Positions 44,071-55,327 of a stretch of DNA of 64,000 nt are shown here, piece after piece. The stretch is from Dermatemys mawii. Taxonomy: Eukaryota; Chordata; Testudines; Dermatemydidae. Position numbers and translations under genes: made by a program. The stretch lies in assembly GCA_007922305.1 (NCBI GenBank), contig ML677386.1, positions 13,497,830 to 13,561,829 on the forward strand, written 5' to 3'. Below the pieces are notes generated by a model that did not search any database, had not been told where the DNA came from, and was given only the letters and a program-made list of their open reading frames with translations. The first letter of the stretch is position 1. The number at the start of each line of letters is the position of its first letter.

Positions 44071-44215
44071 GGGTCAGATTTTTGAAAGTATTCAGTGCCC
44101 AACATGCCGAGTTAGACTAAAATCTGGCCACTTATTCTGGTGCTTAAATGGAAGCTGGGCTCTTTTCTGAAAATCAAACCCCTGATTCTGAGTGAGCACT
44201 TCTGAAAACTTTGAC
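44071..44215. repeat. Degraded palindromic repeat, as at 4370
   Basis: The blocks 'GGGTCAGATTTTTGAAAGTA', 'TCAGTGCCCAACATG' and the mirrored 'AGACTAAAATCTGGCC' follow the pattern of the 4370-4727 family. A second 'CTGAAAATCAAACCCC' suggests another decayed unit. Confidence 0.45.
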
Positions 44216-47200
44216 CACAGTCTTTTAAGATTAATCAGCCAGGAAATAGTGGAAAATGAGAAGGAGATAACAAATAGTATTTATAATATGCACCTTGAAA
44301 TCCAATTACATTTAAAAATGCAAGAGAATACACCCACACATATATTGCCTTAACAGTACATGCATCTCTTGAGCGATCTTCTTTGTAACTTAGAAATAAA
44401 ATACATTTCTCAGTTTTGTTGAGAAATTGCGCACTTTTCTCTTTCTGTATTAGTATTACTCATTTATAGTTCATATTCCAAATTTAAAAAAAAGCAATGT
44501 TTCCAAAACATTGAATTTTTTTCAAAAATCCAAAATGTTACAAAAGAAGGAAAATTATATTGTCTCAAACTTGCTAGAGAATCAGAAAGAGGGAAGATCT
44601 GAGAAAAGTAACAGGAGACATGTAGTGGCAGGAGAAAAGTATTTGAGTACAAATTGGAAAGTAAGATGTATACAATATGAAGAAAATCAAGCAACTAGGG
44701 AAATAATGCACTGAAAATTGTTATGGGTAAACTTAGTGTTTATGATTAGGTAGTTTTCAGGTATCTGGATCTCAGTGAGCCATACTTGTCTTTATTAAGG
44801 AAAACTTTAGCATATTTTGGGGAATCAAATATTTTCAGGTCACTGGGCAGGAAAATCTTCAGTTTGGCTGGATGTACAAAAGTAAACTCCAGCAAAAATG
44901 CTTGAAGATAGGATTAAAGTTGCAAATGTTAGTGTCATTCACAAGAAAGTTTTGATGAAACAAAATCCATTATAAAAATTGTTTTGCTTGGAAAAAGATA
45001 ATATAATTACAATTCCATTATGCCCTGGTGTCTGAGGAGTCATTGAATCTTTCTCTACATAGTCTAGTGAAATACTGTAGTATTTCAGATACCACAGCAT
45101 GTTAACTGTGGGGGAATATTTACATTTTAGCTGTGATCATAGAAGTTACAGAGGTAGACATTAATTGGTGTATGTTGATTTTTATTGTAAAACCTTGGAA
45201 CTAAGATCCAGACAGATAATCCAATTTAAATGTTTCTTTTTACCTTCTAGATCTTCTACCTGTAGAAGCCAGGCTTCAAAGGAGACAGCTGCCTCGAGAA
45301 TCCAGATGATTTTGCCTTTTTTTCCTGCACCCACCCTTTTCAAAATTGTGGAGCTTCTTTTTCAACATCTAAGTTTTTGTTTTCTACCTTTTATTGGTAA
45401 CTTTTGGCAGCTGCAATGGCTTCTTCGGAAAGAGACGTGTGCTCCTCAACTCCTTTGTCTCTTCTCCTGTGATTGGTAAGTTGCCTGACTAACCTGTCAG
45501 TATAGGCAACAAACTTGTCAACATCACCTTCAGCGAAGATTAGTTACAAAGGAAATTTCCTGAGTTTGTCGTCAGTTAAAGCCAAAGCAATACTGTCCTC
45601 TCTATCTAAGACAAAAAACGTAGTGCAGTCAGTTACTTTATGCTTCCTTTTCTCTCTCCTATTCACATCCACTTTCCTCCGGACAAAGTCGGAGTTGAGA
45701 TTTTTTTTAAAAAGCTGAAAACCTTCCTAGAGAAAGTGAGGATTATACCTACGTAAATTTATTTTACCTACTTTTAAACCTACATGAACATAACTGGATC
45801 TAAATTATATATTGACAAAAGAGGGGGAAATGGAGCACATTCTAACTGAATCTGTGCTGTAGTTTATTTACTAGTAGACATTCATTTGTTTTAGTTCATA
45901 ATTTCCAAATTTAAGATAATAATTTTATTCTTTGCATGGTCATGGTTTATTTCTGGATTGTTGAATTTCTGTGTTCTGTGGTGTGATGGTGCTTAGGTAC
46001 TCTAGTAGTAGACACAGTAGAAATGCTTAAGACAAAAGACAGATCCTTATTTTATATTTATATTTCTTAGCTATTGCTTACAATAGAGAACTAGGCTTAA
46101 TGTAGGACTATCCTCCTGTGTTTTATGATTATGTAGGTGTTCTGGATTTATTGCATTTCAGATCTTGCCTTTCTGTGATTTATGCATAGACATGCTTAAT
46201 TTTCCAGTTAAAAAAAATACACTTAGTAGTGACTATGCAAGAGAGAAAACAAATATCTTTTGAAAAATGGAGGGGAGAGAGGAGAGAACTTTTGATCAAA
46301 AAGGAAATTCCATTTAATAAAATATGTAAGACATGTCTTGTTGCAAGCTTAGTTTTGGAGAACACTGTTTTATTTCTAATACAACACAGGCTTCCCTTTG
46401 GCTAAAAAAATCATCTTGTTTTGTTCTTAAGTCTGACTCGGTCTTTGGAAAACAAACGACCTGGTTTAAGATTTCAAACAAAATGGCTCATGAATCAAAC
46501 TAGTTTTGCAAAGTCCAAAATAGTTTGAGAAGTTTATAAAATGACATGCTTCGGCTGTCCCTGCTTAAGTGGAATCCCTCAAATAAACCAACCCTCCTTC
46601 CCCCACCCCTCCAAAAAAACCCCACCTTTGGGGTGTCTGAAAAGATGTATATTTACAGGAGATATGGCAGGAACTCAGAGAGAGTACCACCAAATTGTGT
46701 CTGAATGACAAAGATGTAAATCTCTTCGTTTACTGTGCAATAGTAGTAAAATGTATATTAATGGGCTCTGAAGGAGAGCAACTACTTTTATACCAGGAAA
46801 AATTCCTAGCTATCTTTTTGTACCCTGATTTAAAATACTTTAAGATAAAACGTTACAATTCAGTGTTTTGTTAAGGATATATTTGGAACACAATTATATT
46901 ATTGTATAAAACAATTATAAAGTTATATTCCTTTGTGCATAGTACAAGATAACTATCTTGACTAATAACCACACAGCATTAAATTTAAATCAAAGCATCT
47001 ATCTTTGTTGGTTTAGATTTTATTAAATCACATTAAATGGTTTGTTAAGAGATTTTTAAATAGATAGGACATAGAGAAAAGAGTGGTGAACTATGTTTTA
47101 CATTTTAATGTCACCAGCCTTGAAACAGTTCTCTGAGCATATGTTTTTGAATGAGTTAATTCCTAAGTGGCAGCTGCCATGGTGTACTACTACCCTCAAC

Positions 47201-47639
47201 AATTGCCTTGTTCTAAAGGTGGGAAAGGTGGTGTAGTAATATTGATTATCCTACAAGCAGAATAATGTGTGCTTTGAAGGGTCAATTAAAGACTATTTAT
47301 TTGCAAGCTAACAGCCAGTATTGAAAACTGGAGCCAGTTATTCCCAGTAGCTCAGCACCAGAGCCATGCAGCTCAGTAGATGTGACAGGCATATGGGGTA
47401 AAATTGGGAGCAGAAGGGATTTTCTAATCACTTATCCCCATGCAGAAGAAAATGTATGACAAGAAAACATGTCTGTTTCAGCTTTCAAGTTGTGGTCTTG
47501 TTTTTAAAGATATTCTAAAGGGAAATATTATTGCTGCTGTGACTGTCTGAAGGCATTTCTCTGCATTTTGCTTTTTTGGACTATTGTGCCAAGGTTCATC
47601 ATGACTTTCTTGTTTAGTGTGTCCGACTTTCAGATTGAT
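44216..47639. other. No identifiable gene
   Basis: About 3.4 kb of AT-rich DNA. The 104-codon frame at 45165-45479 overlaps an acceptor-like 'TTCTTTTTACCTTCTAG' (45234-45250) and a donor-like GGTAAGT near 45475, but the encoded sequence resembles no known protein. No repeats are recognised. A transcript would be needed to support any exon here. Confidence 0.4.
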
Positions 47640-48289
47640 TACTGACTGGTTCCTCCAGGATTCACCACTGGACCCATAGATGGTGCAGCCAGCAATGCAA
47701 TAGCGAGTGACGAGTGCCAATCAATAAATCTGTTTCCCATTGGGAAGCCTCAGTGGTGCACAAGGGTAGGGTAGTGGAACCCCTTGGATAAAGGAAATGT
47801 TCCCAGAAAAATGGACGAGCTAGAATCCTGTTGGCCAACGGTACCTACACTACTGGGGCCACAGCCATTTAGAAAAGGTACAGCTGCAAATGCAATGAGA
47901 CAGATGCTTCCTTCAGCTCAGAGTGGTGTGCCAGCTAGAAGCTGAAGCAGGCCTGTACCGATTGATCTTGATCTTCGTCTTGTCTTCGGTGTTCTATAGT
48001 CCCTGCCAACAGAGAAGGTGGAAGGCCTTTGGCAACCCCTTCCTTCTTTGTTTTGCCTAGGCATACACATCAAAGGTTTTGCCTAGATATACACATCAAA
48101 GGTGGATGGTTGCTTGGCCTGGTGGGGAAGGACTAGGCATCTGGCAGTGGCTCAGTTGTCCAAACAGTGCTATGTAGGGGCAGCCTGCTTACCTCCGTTC
48201 ATGGAAAGCTCTAGAAAAGGTGGGCTAAAAAAGCTTCCTTCCAGCTTCTTTCCTGGCTCTAAAGTAATCATTGATGTTGGAATGTTCAC

Positions 48290-49667
48290 ATTATGCTAAC
48301 TGGCCTTAAACTGAGAGACAATGAACATCGGAAAACAGCCATAATTGACAGAGAACTACTGGAAGTCGATATTGCAGCTCTCAATGAGATGAGTCTTTTG
48401 GAAACTGGATCACTAGATGAAGTAAACTACCACTTCTGCTAGACTACCAAATCTGAAAATGAACTAAAGGTATACTGTGTCAGTTTTGCTGTCAAGAAGT
48501 CTGTCTTCAGTGCATTTATCCCTCTGGCATTTATCAATGAGAGAATCTTATGGCTGGATGTGAATATGAACTCTGGAACCTGGACTCTTCTCCCCATCTA
48601 CAGACCAACACTTGACTGCTCCAAACAGCAAAAAAGTGAGTTCTATTTTTAACTGAAACAAATCATCAAGAATGTCCCCCTAAGAAACAGACTCGGTGAT
48701 TTCAGTGCCCACATGGGTAAGTCCTGCAACCATTGGGGACACATCATTGGCTAACAAAGCACAGGTAACATCAACACAAATGGCCAGTGTATCATTGAGC
48801 CTCTTGTGAGGTGACAGTCTTGAATATCTATTTTGCTGGTAGCAGTGGCAGCAAGGTCACATAGAGGCACTCCTGCTCAGGACACTGGCATCAACTTGAT
48901 CTCATCTTGATCTGTCTTAGAAATATTCACAATGTACCACCTGATAACCAACTGCAACACTGGCCATGCCCTTGTCAGGGCCAAGCTCCAATTCCAGAAT
49001 AAAAAGATGCATCATGTGAAGTCAAAAGGCAAATCTTGCCTCAGCATCACTGACATGAAGATTTCTGACAAATGTGCAAAGTTTCAACGTGTGCTTTAGG
49101 TTTTTCTGAAAGGGATCAACTTGATTCACCTGATTCTGACACCTTATGGGAAAACTTCAAGAATAAGACACTGGCTGCTGCCAAGGATGTCTTTGAAACA
49201 ACAAAGGAAAAATAACCTGACTAGTTTGCAGCATCAAAACATCTGCTGTTCCCACTCATAGGAAAGAAAAAGCAAGCTCGCCTAACTTTACCTCAACAAC
49301 CAAATAATCCCAGAAGTCTTAAGTTCAAAGAGGGTAAGGCTGCAGTCTACAAAGCTACCAGAGAATGTGCCCAGAACTATTGGCAAGACCTATGCAAAAA
49401 AAAAGATTCAGACCTGCTTTAAAATAGGGGACCTTCATCGTACCTATTATGGAATCAGAGAGGCATGTGGTCCAACTTGTAAAAAGACTGCAAACCTAAA
49501 AACAAAAGATGGTACCTTCTTGACTGACAGGCAAGAACAACTTGATCAGTGAACTGAGCATTACTAAGAACTCTACTCAAAGGATGACTTTATCTGTGAT
49601 ACTGTCTTAGTTGCCATTGCCCAGCTTCCAATGATGCAGGAGCTGGACCAAACACCAACTCTCAAAG
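48290..49667 (+). pseudogene. LINE endonuclease domain remnant
   Basis: This is the endonuclease half of the LINE ORF, in several frames. The first frame starts MLTGLKLRDNEHRKTAIIDR and reaches a stop after 'SLDEVNYHFC'. After a shift come 'ERILWLDVNMNSGTWTLLPI' and YRPTLD, the strand before the catalytic region, then the GDFSAHMG block near 48695-48720. A 61-codon piece at 49367-49552 belongs to the linker before RT. Endonucleases of this type nick the target DNA to prime reverse transcription. At least three disabling changes are evident. Confidence 0.8.
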
Positions 49668-49675
49668 ATGTAGAG

Positions 49676-50001
49676 CAGTAGTTCTCAACCTGTGGCCTGA
49701 TTAGCACACAGCCCAGCTCAGCTATGTGCTAAAGGCCAGCCTGTGTGGCAGGGTCTGGGTTCCAAACTGCCCGGCATGGTGGGCTCTGGGCTGCTCTGCT
49801 GACCAGCATGGCAAAGTCAGGAATCCAGGGCTGCCGCCGGCTCTGCAGGTTTGGGGATCTGGGGCAGGCAGCTTGCTGTCCCTGCATGACTAGGATCTGG
49901 GTCCGGGCTCTGCTGCCCTGCCACCTGGCCCCTGCAGCCCAGGAAACACACTGTGGACTGCATATGTGGCACACAATGATAAATAATTTGACAGTCACTG
50001 A
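49676..50001. mobile_element. hAT-type MITE inside the LINE, exact 8 bp duplication
   Basis: The left end is CAGTAGTTCTCAACC and the right end GACAGTCACTG, giving CAGT...ACTG termini. The exact direct repeat ATGTAGAG lies at 49668-49675 and 50002-50009. The interior is GC-rich (about 49735-49950), which explains the opposed 103- and 107-codon frames there. Removing it rejoins the LINE reading across L-K-D-V-E to D-V-E-K-A-T, so the LINE is the older element. Confidence 0.93.
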
Positions 50002-50009
50002 TGTAGAGA

Positions 50010-50798
50010 AAGCTACCAAAGAGGTTGTGCCTGGGAAAGCAGCAGGCAGCAATTAGATATCTCTGGAGCTCCTACAGATAGGGCGGGGAGAAAGCCTGCA
50101 TGTGACATCCAGGTGCTTCTCTGTACCTGCCGGGAAGAAACCCCCAAGATCTGAAGGATGCAAACATAATCACTTTATACAAAAATAAAGGGTACATAGC
50201 AGACTGCAACTACTACTGAGGGCTATCACTGCTCAGCATGGTCAGCAAGATGCTTGCAAGAGTCCTGCTGAAAAGACTTATTCTGAGAGTCAATGTGGGA
50301 GCCAGGTGCTCCATGATGGACATGTCTTTCACAATGCACTTGTTGCGAGAAAAATGCTGTGAACAACAATCACCTCTCTATGTAGTTTTCACTGAGCTAC
50401 AAAAGGTATTTGACAGAGTTAGCAGGAATGGCATGTATCTGTCAAATTGACTGTCCGCACAAAGTGCGCTCCCCCTTTAAGGAATTCCATAAAGGAATGA
50501 AGGCAACTATCCAGTATGAAAATGAAACATCCTCTGAGTTTAGCATTGATACTGGCACAAAGCACGGCTACATCTTAGCGCCTACCAGTTTTGTCATCTT
50601 CCTCTCTATTCTTCTTAAATATGCTTTTGGAAACAAACACTCTGGTGTACTAATTGAATAAAAGCTGAATGGCAGCTTGTTCAAAATCAGACTATTTCAG
50701 AGCAAAAGGCATGTCACCCAGCTCACTATTTGGGATCCACTCTTCAAAGATGATGGTGCATTTGTTGCTAATTCACCTGATGAATAAGTTCTCTGATG
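50010..50798 (+). pseudogene. LINE reverse-transcriptase remnant, first part
   Basis: This is the RT domain between the MITE and the CR1 insertion. 50238-50450 encodes 'MVSKMLARVLLKRLILRVNV' and, further on, 'LYVVFTELQKVFDRVSRNGM', in which the usual F-x-D-L-x-K-A-F-D block has become F-T-E-L-Q-K-V-F-D. The next frame includes 'TKHGYILAPTSFVIFLSILL', the G-x-x-Q-G-C-x-L-A-P-x-x-F block with changes. It ends at LFKDDGAFVANS and F-S-D-A-C, where CR1 interrupts. Multiple stops separate these pieces. Confidence 0.85.
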
Positions 50799-51799
50799 CA
50801 TGTCTAGTTGGCAGCCGGTATCAAATGGAGTGCCCCAAAGGTCAGTCCTGGGGCCACTTTTGTTCAATATCTTCATTAATGATGGCATGTATTGCACCCT
50901 CAACAAGTTTGCAGATGACACTAAACTGGGAGGAGTGGTAGATACGTTGGAGAGTAGGAATAGGATACAGAGAGACTTAGACAAATTAGAGGATTGGTCC
51001 GAAAGAACTCTGATGAGATTCAACAAGAACAAGTGTGGAATCCTGCACTTAGGGAGGAAGAATCCCATGCACTGCTACAGACTAAGGACTGAATTGCTAG
51101 GCAGCAGTTCTGTAGAAAAGGACCTAGGGATTACAATGGACAAAAAGCTGGATATGAATCAACAGTGTGCTCTTGTTGCCAAGAAGGCTAATGCCATTTG
51201 GGCTGTATAAGTAGGGGCATTGCCAGCACATTGAGGGATGTTGATCATTCTCCTCTGTTTGGCATTGGTAAGGACTCGTTTGGAGTACCGTGTCCCGTTT
51301 TCGGCCCCACAGTACAAGAAGGATGTGGAAAAATTGGAAAGAGTCCAGCAGAGGGCAGCAAAAATGATTAGGGGGCAGGCACATGACTTATGAAGAGAGG
51401 CTGAGGGAACTGGAATTATTTAGTCTGCAGAAGAGAAGAATGAGGTGGAATTTGATAGCTGCTTTCAACTACCTGAAAGGGGGTTCCAAAGAGGATGGAT
51501 CTAGACTGTTCTCAGTGGTACCAGATGATAGAAGGAGTAATGGTCTCAAGTTGCCATGGGGGACGTTTAAGTTGTATATTAGGAAAAACATTTTCACTAG
51601 GAGGGTGGTGAAGCACTGGAATGGGTTACCTAGGTAGGTGGTGGAATCTCCTTCCTTAGAGGTTTTTACAGTCATGCTTGACAAAGCCCTGGCTGAGTTG
51701 ATTTAGTTGGGGATTAGGTCCTGCTTGGAGCAGGGGGTTGAACTAGATGGCCTCCTGAGGTCCCTTCCAACCCTGATATTCTATGATTCTATGTATCGA
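50799..51799 (+). mobile_element. CR1 LINE inserted in the older LINE
   Basis: A 1 kb 5'-truncated CR1 copy. The main frame (50800-51210) gives 'QPVSNGVPQRSVLGPLLFNI' and 'FINDGMYCTLNKFADDTKLG', the reverse-transcriptase catalytic block with intact F-A-D-D. It continues with SSSVEKDLGITMDKKLDMNQ and then breaks. Later frames hold 'RLRELELFSLQKRRMRWNLI' and 'RRVVKHWNGLPR', before the 3' UTR and the terminus CCTGATATTCTATGATTCTATG. A short deletion precedes the catalytic block. It splits the older LINE between its F-S-D-A-C and G-M-V-I-S codons. Confidence 0.95.
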
Positions 51800-52651
51800 G
51801 ATTGGCATGGTAATCAGTATTAAGAAAACAGTTGTCATGTCACAGGAGACCAACATCCCACCTAAAATCTACGTCTATAATGAAGCTCTGGAGAATGTGG
51901 ATCACTTCTATATCTTAGCTCAATCTTAACTAGCTCACTTAGCCTTGAAAGAGAACTTGAGGTGAGAATCAGCAAATCCTCTCTCACCTTTGGCAAACGT
52001 ATCTCACGTATCCATATCATCAAGCTGCTAATCCTGAACACAAAGGTCTCTGTTTATCAGACTTGCGTCCTTAGTGCTCTCTCTTATGGCTGTGAAATCT
52101 TGGTCACATACTCCAGAGATTGGACAGCTTCCACATTCGCTGTCTCAGAAATGTCCTTGGAGTCACTTGGAACCAAAAGATAGCTAAAAGGAAGGTCCTT
52201 GAGAAAACCAGCCTACAGTCTATGAAGGCTTCGCTGGTTGAGACACATGGAGTGTATGTCTCAAGGTCATCTCCTGAAGGTTGTGCTCTGTGGTCAACTC
52301 AAGAACTGCCTGCGATGCAGAAGAAGGCCAAAGCACCAATACAGCAGTAAGGTCAAGCAAGATCTCAAGAAATTCAGCATTCTCACTGACAACTGGGAGA
52401 ACCTTGCCCACAGTTGCTCAGTCTGGAGAAGTGAAAACAAAACTAGTGCAGTCATCGTGGAGAGCCATCAGAGGGCTCAGGCTGAGGCCTGCAGGAAAGC
52501 CAAGAAGCAGTGTGTGCTCCAAACCTCCATCTGGCAAGTAGCCATTGTGGGAAGGTCTGCCTTGGGCTCTTTTCCCATACTACTGTCAAGCACCATTGAC
52601 TCACTGTCTGACTTTGTCATGTTTCCTTTCATCTGTCAAGATGTTGGATGA
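51800..52651 (+). pseudogene. LINE C-terminal remnant with zinc-binding-like end
   Basis: This is the older LINE resuming after the CR1. It begins 'GMVISIKKTVVMSQETNIPP' and proceeds through 'TKVSVYQTCVLSALSYGCEI', a C-terminal RT/thumb block. The 137-codon frame at 52238-52651 carries 'RHMECMSQGHLLKVVLCGQL' and 'QDLKKFSILTDNWENLAHSC', then a decayed Cys-rich terminus where W-Q-V-A-x-x-G-R-S-A-L-G-S-F replaces a C-x-x-C/H-type signature. Several stops lie between 51900 and 52240. Confidence 0.82.
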
Positions 52652-52660
52652 CTGCAGTAT

Positions 52661-53729
52661 AGTGGAAGCGGGAGAAGGTGTAATTGAAGTCTGCCTCAGA
52701 AGCGATAGCAGTTTTGCTTCCTATTGAGCAGCTACAGGGCTAACCAGCCCGTAGACACATTGTAAGATAGGAGAGGCACAAGGAAGGAACCAAAATATTC
52801 CATGAAATCTGACATCCCATGACCAAAGACGCCATGACACATCACTCAAGTAATATAGTTTTTTTTCTGTAGGATTTTTTGCCCCACACCTGAGTTTGAG
52901 AGGTCCCCGGGCATGAGGGAACATTGACGGTTTGAGGAAAAGATGCCAGATAAGGGTTCTATCCTATCTACTAGTTGAGACAAGGTTCCTGTGTTTTTTT
53001 TATAAAAAAGTATGTAATCATGTAATTAAAAGCTGCATCATAATGCATACATGAAGGGAGGTTGAGTTAAGGTTGCACGGTGCTTTTGAATGCTTGACTT
53101 CACAATCTTCACATTCTCTTTATATAGTTTATGGGGATTTAATGTCTTATTTCTTTTTTCTTTTTAAGCAAACTGGAAAAAACAACATCAGAGCACACAG
53201 ATTTTCTATCACATAGAACTACGTTGACCCCCAGCTTGATTCATCAATAGCATTTGGATTTTTAGCTCGAAGTACATATTCTAAGTACAGACTGAGCTAA
53301 CAGATTAATTGGTAGCAGTAGTAGGCTGAATGTGGACCAGGCACTAGAGGATAAGACAGTTTGCCAGCAGATTTCACAGTTATTTGCTGACAGCAGAAGA
53401 GTGGCTGAGACTCAGGGCTCATATTCCAGATTCTGGAGGGTGGGGGTGGGGTATGCTCTTGTGATTATCTCTCCCACTCCAGCCAACCCATTCAAACCTA
53501 CACTCACTGCCCATCCCTCTCTCTCTGCTCCTCCCACCCACTTCTGGCTACTGATCCTCTTTCCCCTTCTGCTTCTCCTCTCCAGAAACCTCTCCCCTGA
53601 TTCCTAACACCTTGGTGTTTTCAGATTGGTTTCTCCTCCTCCTCCTCACTGACTGGGCACCCTGAAGTGAAGTACTGATAGCACTGGAGAGAGTCTTCTA
53701 GATATCTGTTCAGACATCTAGTGGCTTTT
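52661..53729. other. No identifiable feature beyond LINE 3' flank
   Basis: The first hundred bases may still be LINE 3' UTR. The rest is ordinary sequence with a C/T-rich patch at 53460-53645. The 91-codon frame at 53332-53607 runs through that patch and has no motif. Confidence 0.4.
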
Positions 53730-53850
53730 TAAGACCCGGCTTGACGAAGCCCTGATGGGATGATTTACTAGGGGTTGGTCCTGCTTTGAGCAGGGGGTTG
53801 GACTAGATGACCTCCTGAGGTCTCTTTCAACCCTAATGTTCTGTGATTCT
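53730..53850 (+). mobile_element. CR1 LINE, 3' tail fragment
   Basis: This is CR1 3' sequence: 'TTTTTAAGACCCGGCTTGAC', 'TTGAGCAGGGGGTTGGACTA', 'GATGACCTCCTGAGGTC' and a terminus ending 'AATGTTCTGTGATTCTGA', a variant of the ATTCTATG octamer. It is followed within 20 bp by the hAT element at 53871. Confidence 0.92.
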
Positions 53851-53870
53851 GACCCCTGTCTCCCCTAGAT

Positions 53871-54522
53871 CGGGATGGGCAAACTACGGTCCGTGGGCCA
53901 GATCTGGCCCATCCAGCCCCCAGCTCTGGGTGGCTGCCCCTGCCCCTCCCCTGGAGCCGTGCCGCGTAGCGCTGCAGCCGGGGCTGCGTTCGCACTCCAC
54001 CCTCCCCCGGAGCCGCGGCAGGGGCAGCACCCTGGGGGCCAGGGCTGCGCACTCAGCCCCTCCCTGGAGCTGCACCATGCGGGCGGCACTCCGGGAGGCC
54101 GGGGCTGTGTGATCCCCCTCCTCTCCCAGAGCCACGCTGAGCACCTATGGTAAGGGGGCGGAGGAGGTCGGGGGGAGTTCCAGGGTGGTGGTGGGGGGCT
54201 CTGGAGGGAGCAGGGTGGGTTGGACAGAGGGTGGGGTTCTGGGGTGGTGGTTAGGGGGTGAGAGGGTGGATACGGGTCAGGGCACTCAGGGCAGGGAGCA
54301 GTGGAATTGTGTAGGGGGTAGGGTTCTGGGGGTTGATTATGGGTCTCTGGAAGGGACAAGGGGCAGTCGGGGGGTCGGATGGGTTGTGGATTCTGAGGGG
54401 GATAGTCAGGGGGCGGGAAGTGGGAGGGGGCCGGATTGGGGGCGGGGCCTTCCCCACCTGGCCCTCTATATAATTTTGTAAACCAAATGTGGCCCTCAGG
54501 CTAAAAAGTTTGCCCACCCCTG
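53871..54522. mobile_element. GC-rich hAT element (652 bp), exact 8 bp duplication
   Basis: The ends CGGGATGGGCAAACTACGG and AAAAAGTTTGCCCACCCCTG are inverted repeats. The exact direct repeat CCCTAGAT flanks it at 53863-53870 and 54523-54530. The interior changes from CpG- and C-rich on the left to a G-rich 'GGGTTCTGGGG'-like run at 54180-54440. All the frames here on both strands (up to 164 codons) overlap one another and are compositional artefacts. No transposase is encoded. Confidence 0.92.
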
Positions 54523-54530
54523 CCCTAGAT

Positions 54531-54999
54531 AGATGCAACCTGTTGAATTTCTCTGTAAGCGATTATATGTGTTCAGCCCAGACAAATGTAGGAGCTGTGT
54601 GGTGCTGGAGCAAGCTCAGTACAGACTAAATCTTTAAGCAGTTAAGCCTCCAAAATCTAGCAAGTCTCTCCTGATCTTGTGAAAACTGGGATTTTTTTAA
54701 AAAAATTGTAACTTGAACAAATTTGGGAAGTTTTTCACAGAAAATGCAAGTCACATTCCTGACATCAGGCAGACCCCTTTGCCAAATTTCAAGCCCTTGT
54801 TCCAAAGTGTAGTAGCTTTAGAGTTTCCAAAAATAGCTTTCTTAAAAACCAATTAATTAATGAGAGTAAAACAGCATATTTTCCCTAATTTAATTCCTAG
54901 AAACTTCTGAAACAGTTTTAGTAAAACTTTCCAAAAAAAATCAGACTCCTAGTATGGGAAACTTGTCACCAAAGAGTTAAAGTTTGGCAAAGTAATAAG
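54531..54999. other. No identifiable feature
   Basis: AT-rich DNA between two transposons. No frame or repeat is recognised. Confidence 0.45.
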
Positions 55000-55001
55000 T
55001 A

Positions 55002-55325
55002 CAGTCAAACCTCAGAGTTACAAATGCCATGGAAGTGGAGGTTGTTCATACCTACGACATGTTCATAACTCTGAATAAAATGTTAAGGTTCTTTCAAAAG
55101 TTTACAACTGAACATTGACTTAGTACAGCTTTGAAACTTTACTATCGAGAAGAAACTTGCTGCTTTACCTTTATCATTTTTAGTAGTTTACATTTAACAC
55201 TGTACTGTATTTACTTTTTTATTTGGTCTCTTCTTCTGCCTGATTGCATACTTCTGGTTCCAAATGAGGTGTGTGGTTGACTGGTCAATTTGTAACTCTG
55301 GTGTTTGTAATTCTGAGTTCTGATG
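55002..55325. mobile_element. Mariner/pogo-type MITE (324 bp) with TA duplication
   Basis: The left end CAGTCAAACCTCAGAGTTAC and the right end 'GTAATTCTGAGTTCTGATG' are inverted relatives of CAGTAGAACCTCAGAGTTAC. It is flanked by TA at 55000-55001 and 55326-55327, the target duplication of Tc1/mariner elements including the pogo/Tigger group. The interior 'AAAAGTTTACAACTGAACAT' and 'CTTCTGGTTCCAAATGAGGT' matches a repeat I recall from turtles. No transposase is encoded. Confidence 0.8.
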
Positions 55326-55327
55326 TA

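Larger units (their letters stand above)
47640..52660 (+). mobile_element. Non-CR1 LINE (endonuclease-RT), decayed and split by two insertions
   Basis: A nearly full-length but dead LINE of about 5 kb, including insertions. A 5' leader (about 47640-48290) contains a 26 bp tandem duplication at 48051-48102. The endonuclease region includes 'ELLEVDIAALNEMSLLETGS', which keeps the catalytic-Glu position, and GDFSAHMG in place of GDFNARVG. The RT region includes 'MVSKMLARVLLKRLILRVNV' and 'MDMSFTMHLLREKCCEQQSP', then LFKDDGAFVANS at the catalytic block, with the expected A-D-D changed to K-D-D. The C-terminal part (51800-52651) has 'TKVSVYQTCVLSALSYGCEI' and 'RHMECMSQGHLLKVVLCGQL'. It resembles LINEs annotated as 'craniofacial development protein 2-like', probably RTE-related. 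Clade not settled. Confidence 0.85.

Noticed and set aside
45250..45480. Possible exon: pyrimidine-rich acceptor at 45234-45250, ATG at 45416 and donor-like GGTAAGT
   Set aside because: The frame from the ATG is only 18 codons (MASSERDVCSSTPLSLLL) and ends before the donor; no CpG-rich promoter. Transcript data could reopen it.
49729..50056. Opposed frames of 103 and 107 codons
   Set aside because: Both are within the GC-rich MITE inserted in the LINE.
53768..54538. Overlapping proline/glycine-rich frames up to 164 codons on both strands
   Set aside because: They lie inside a GC-rich non-coding hAT element with few stop codons by composition; no motif.
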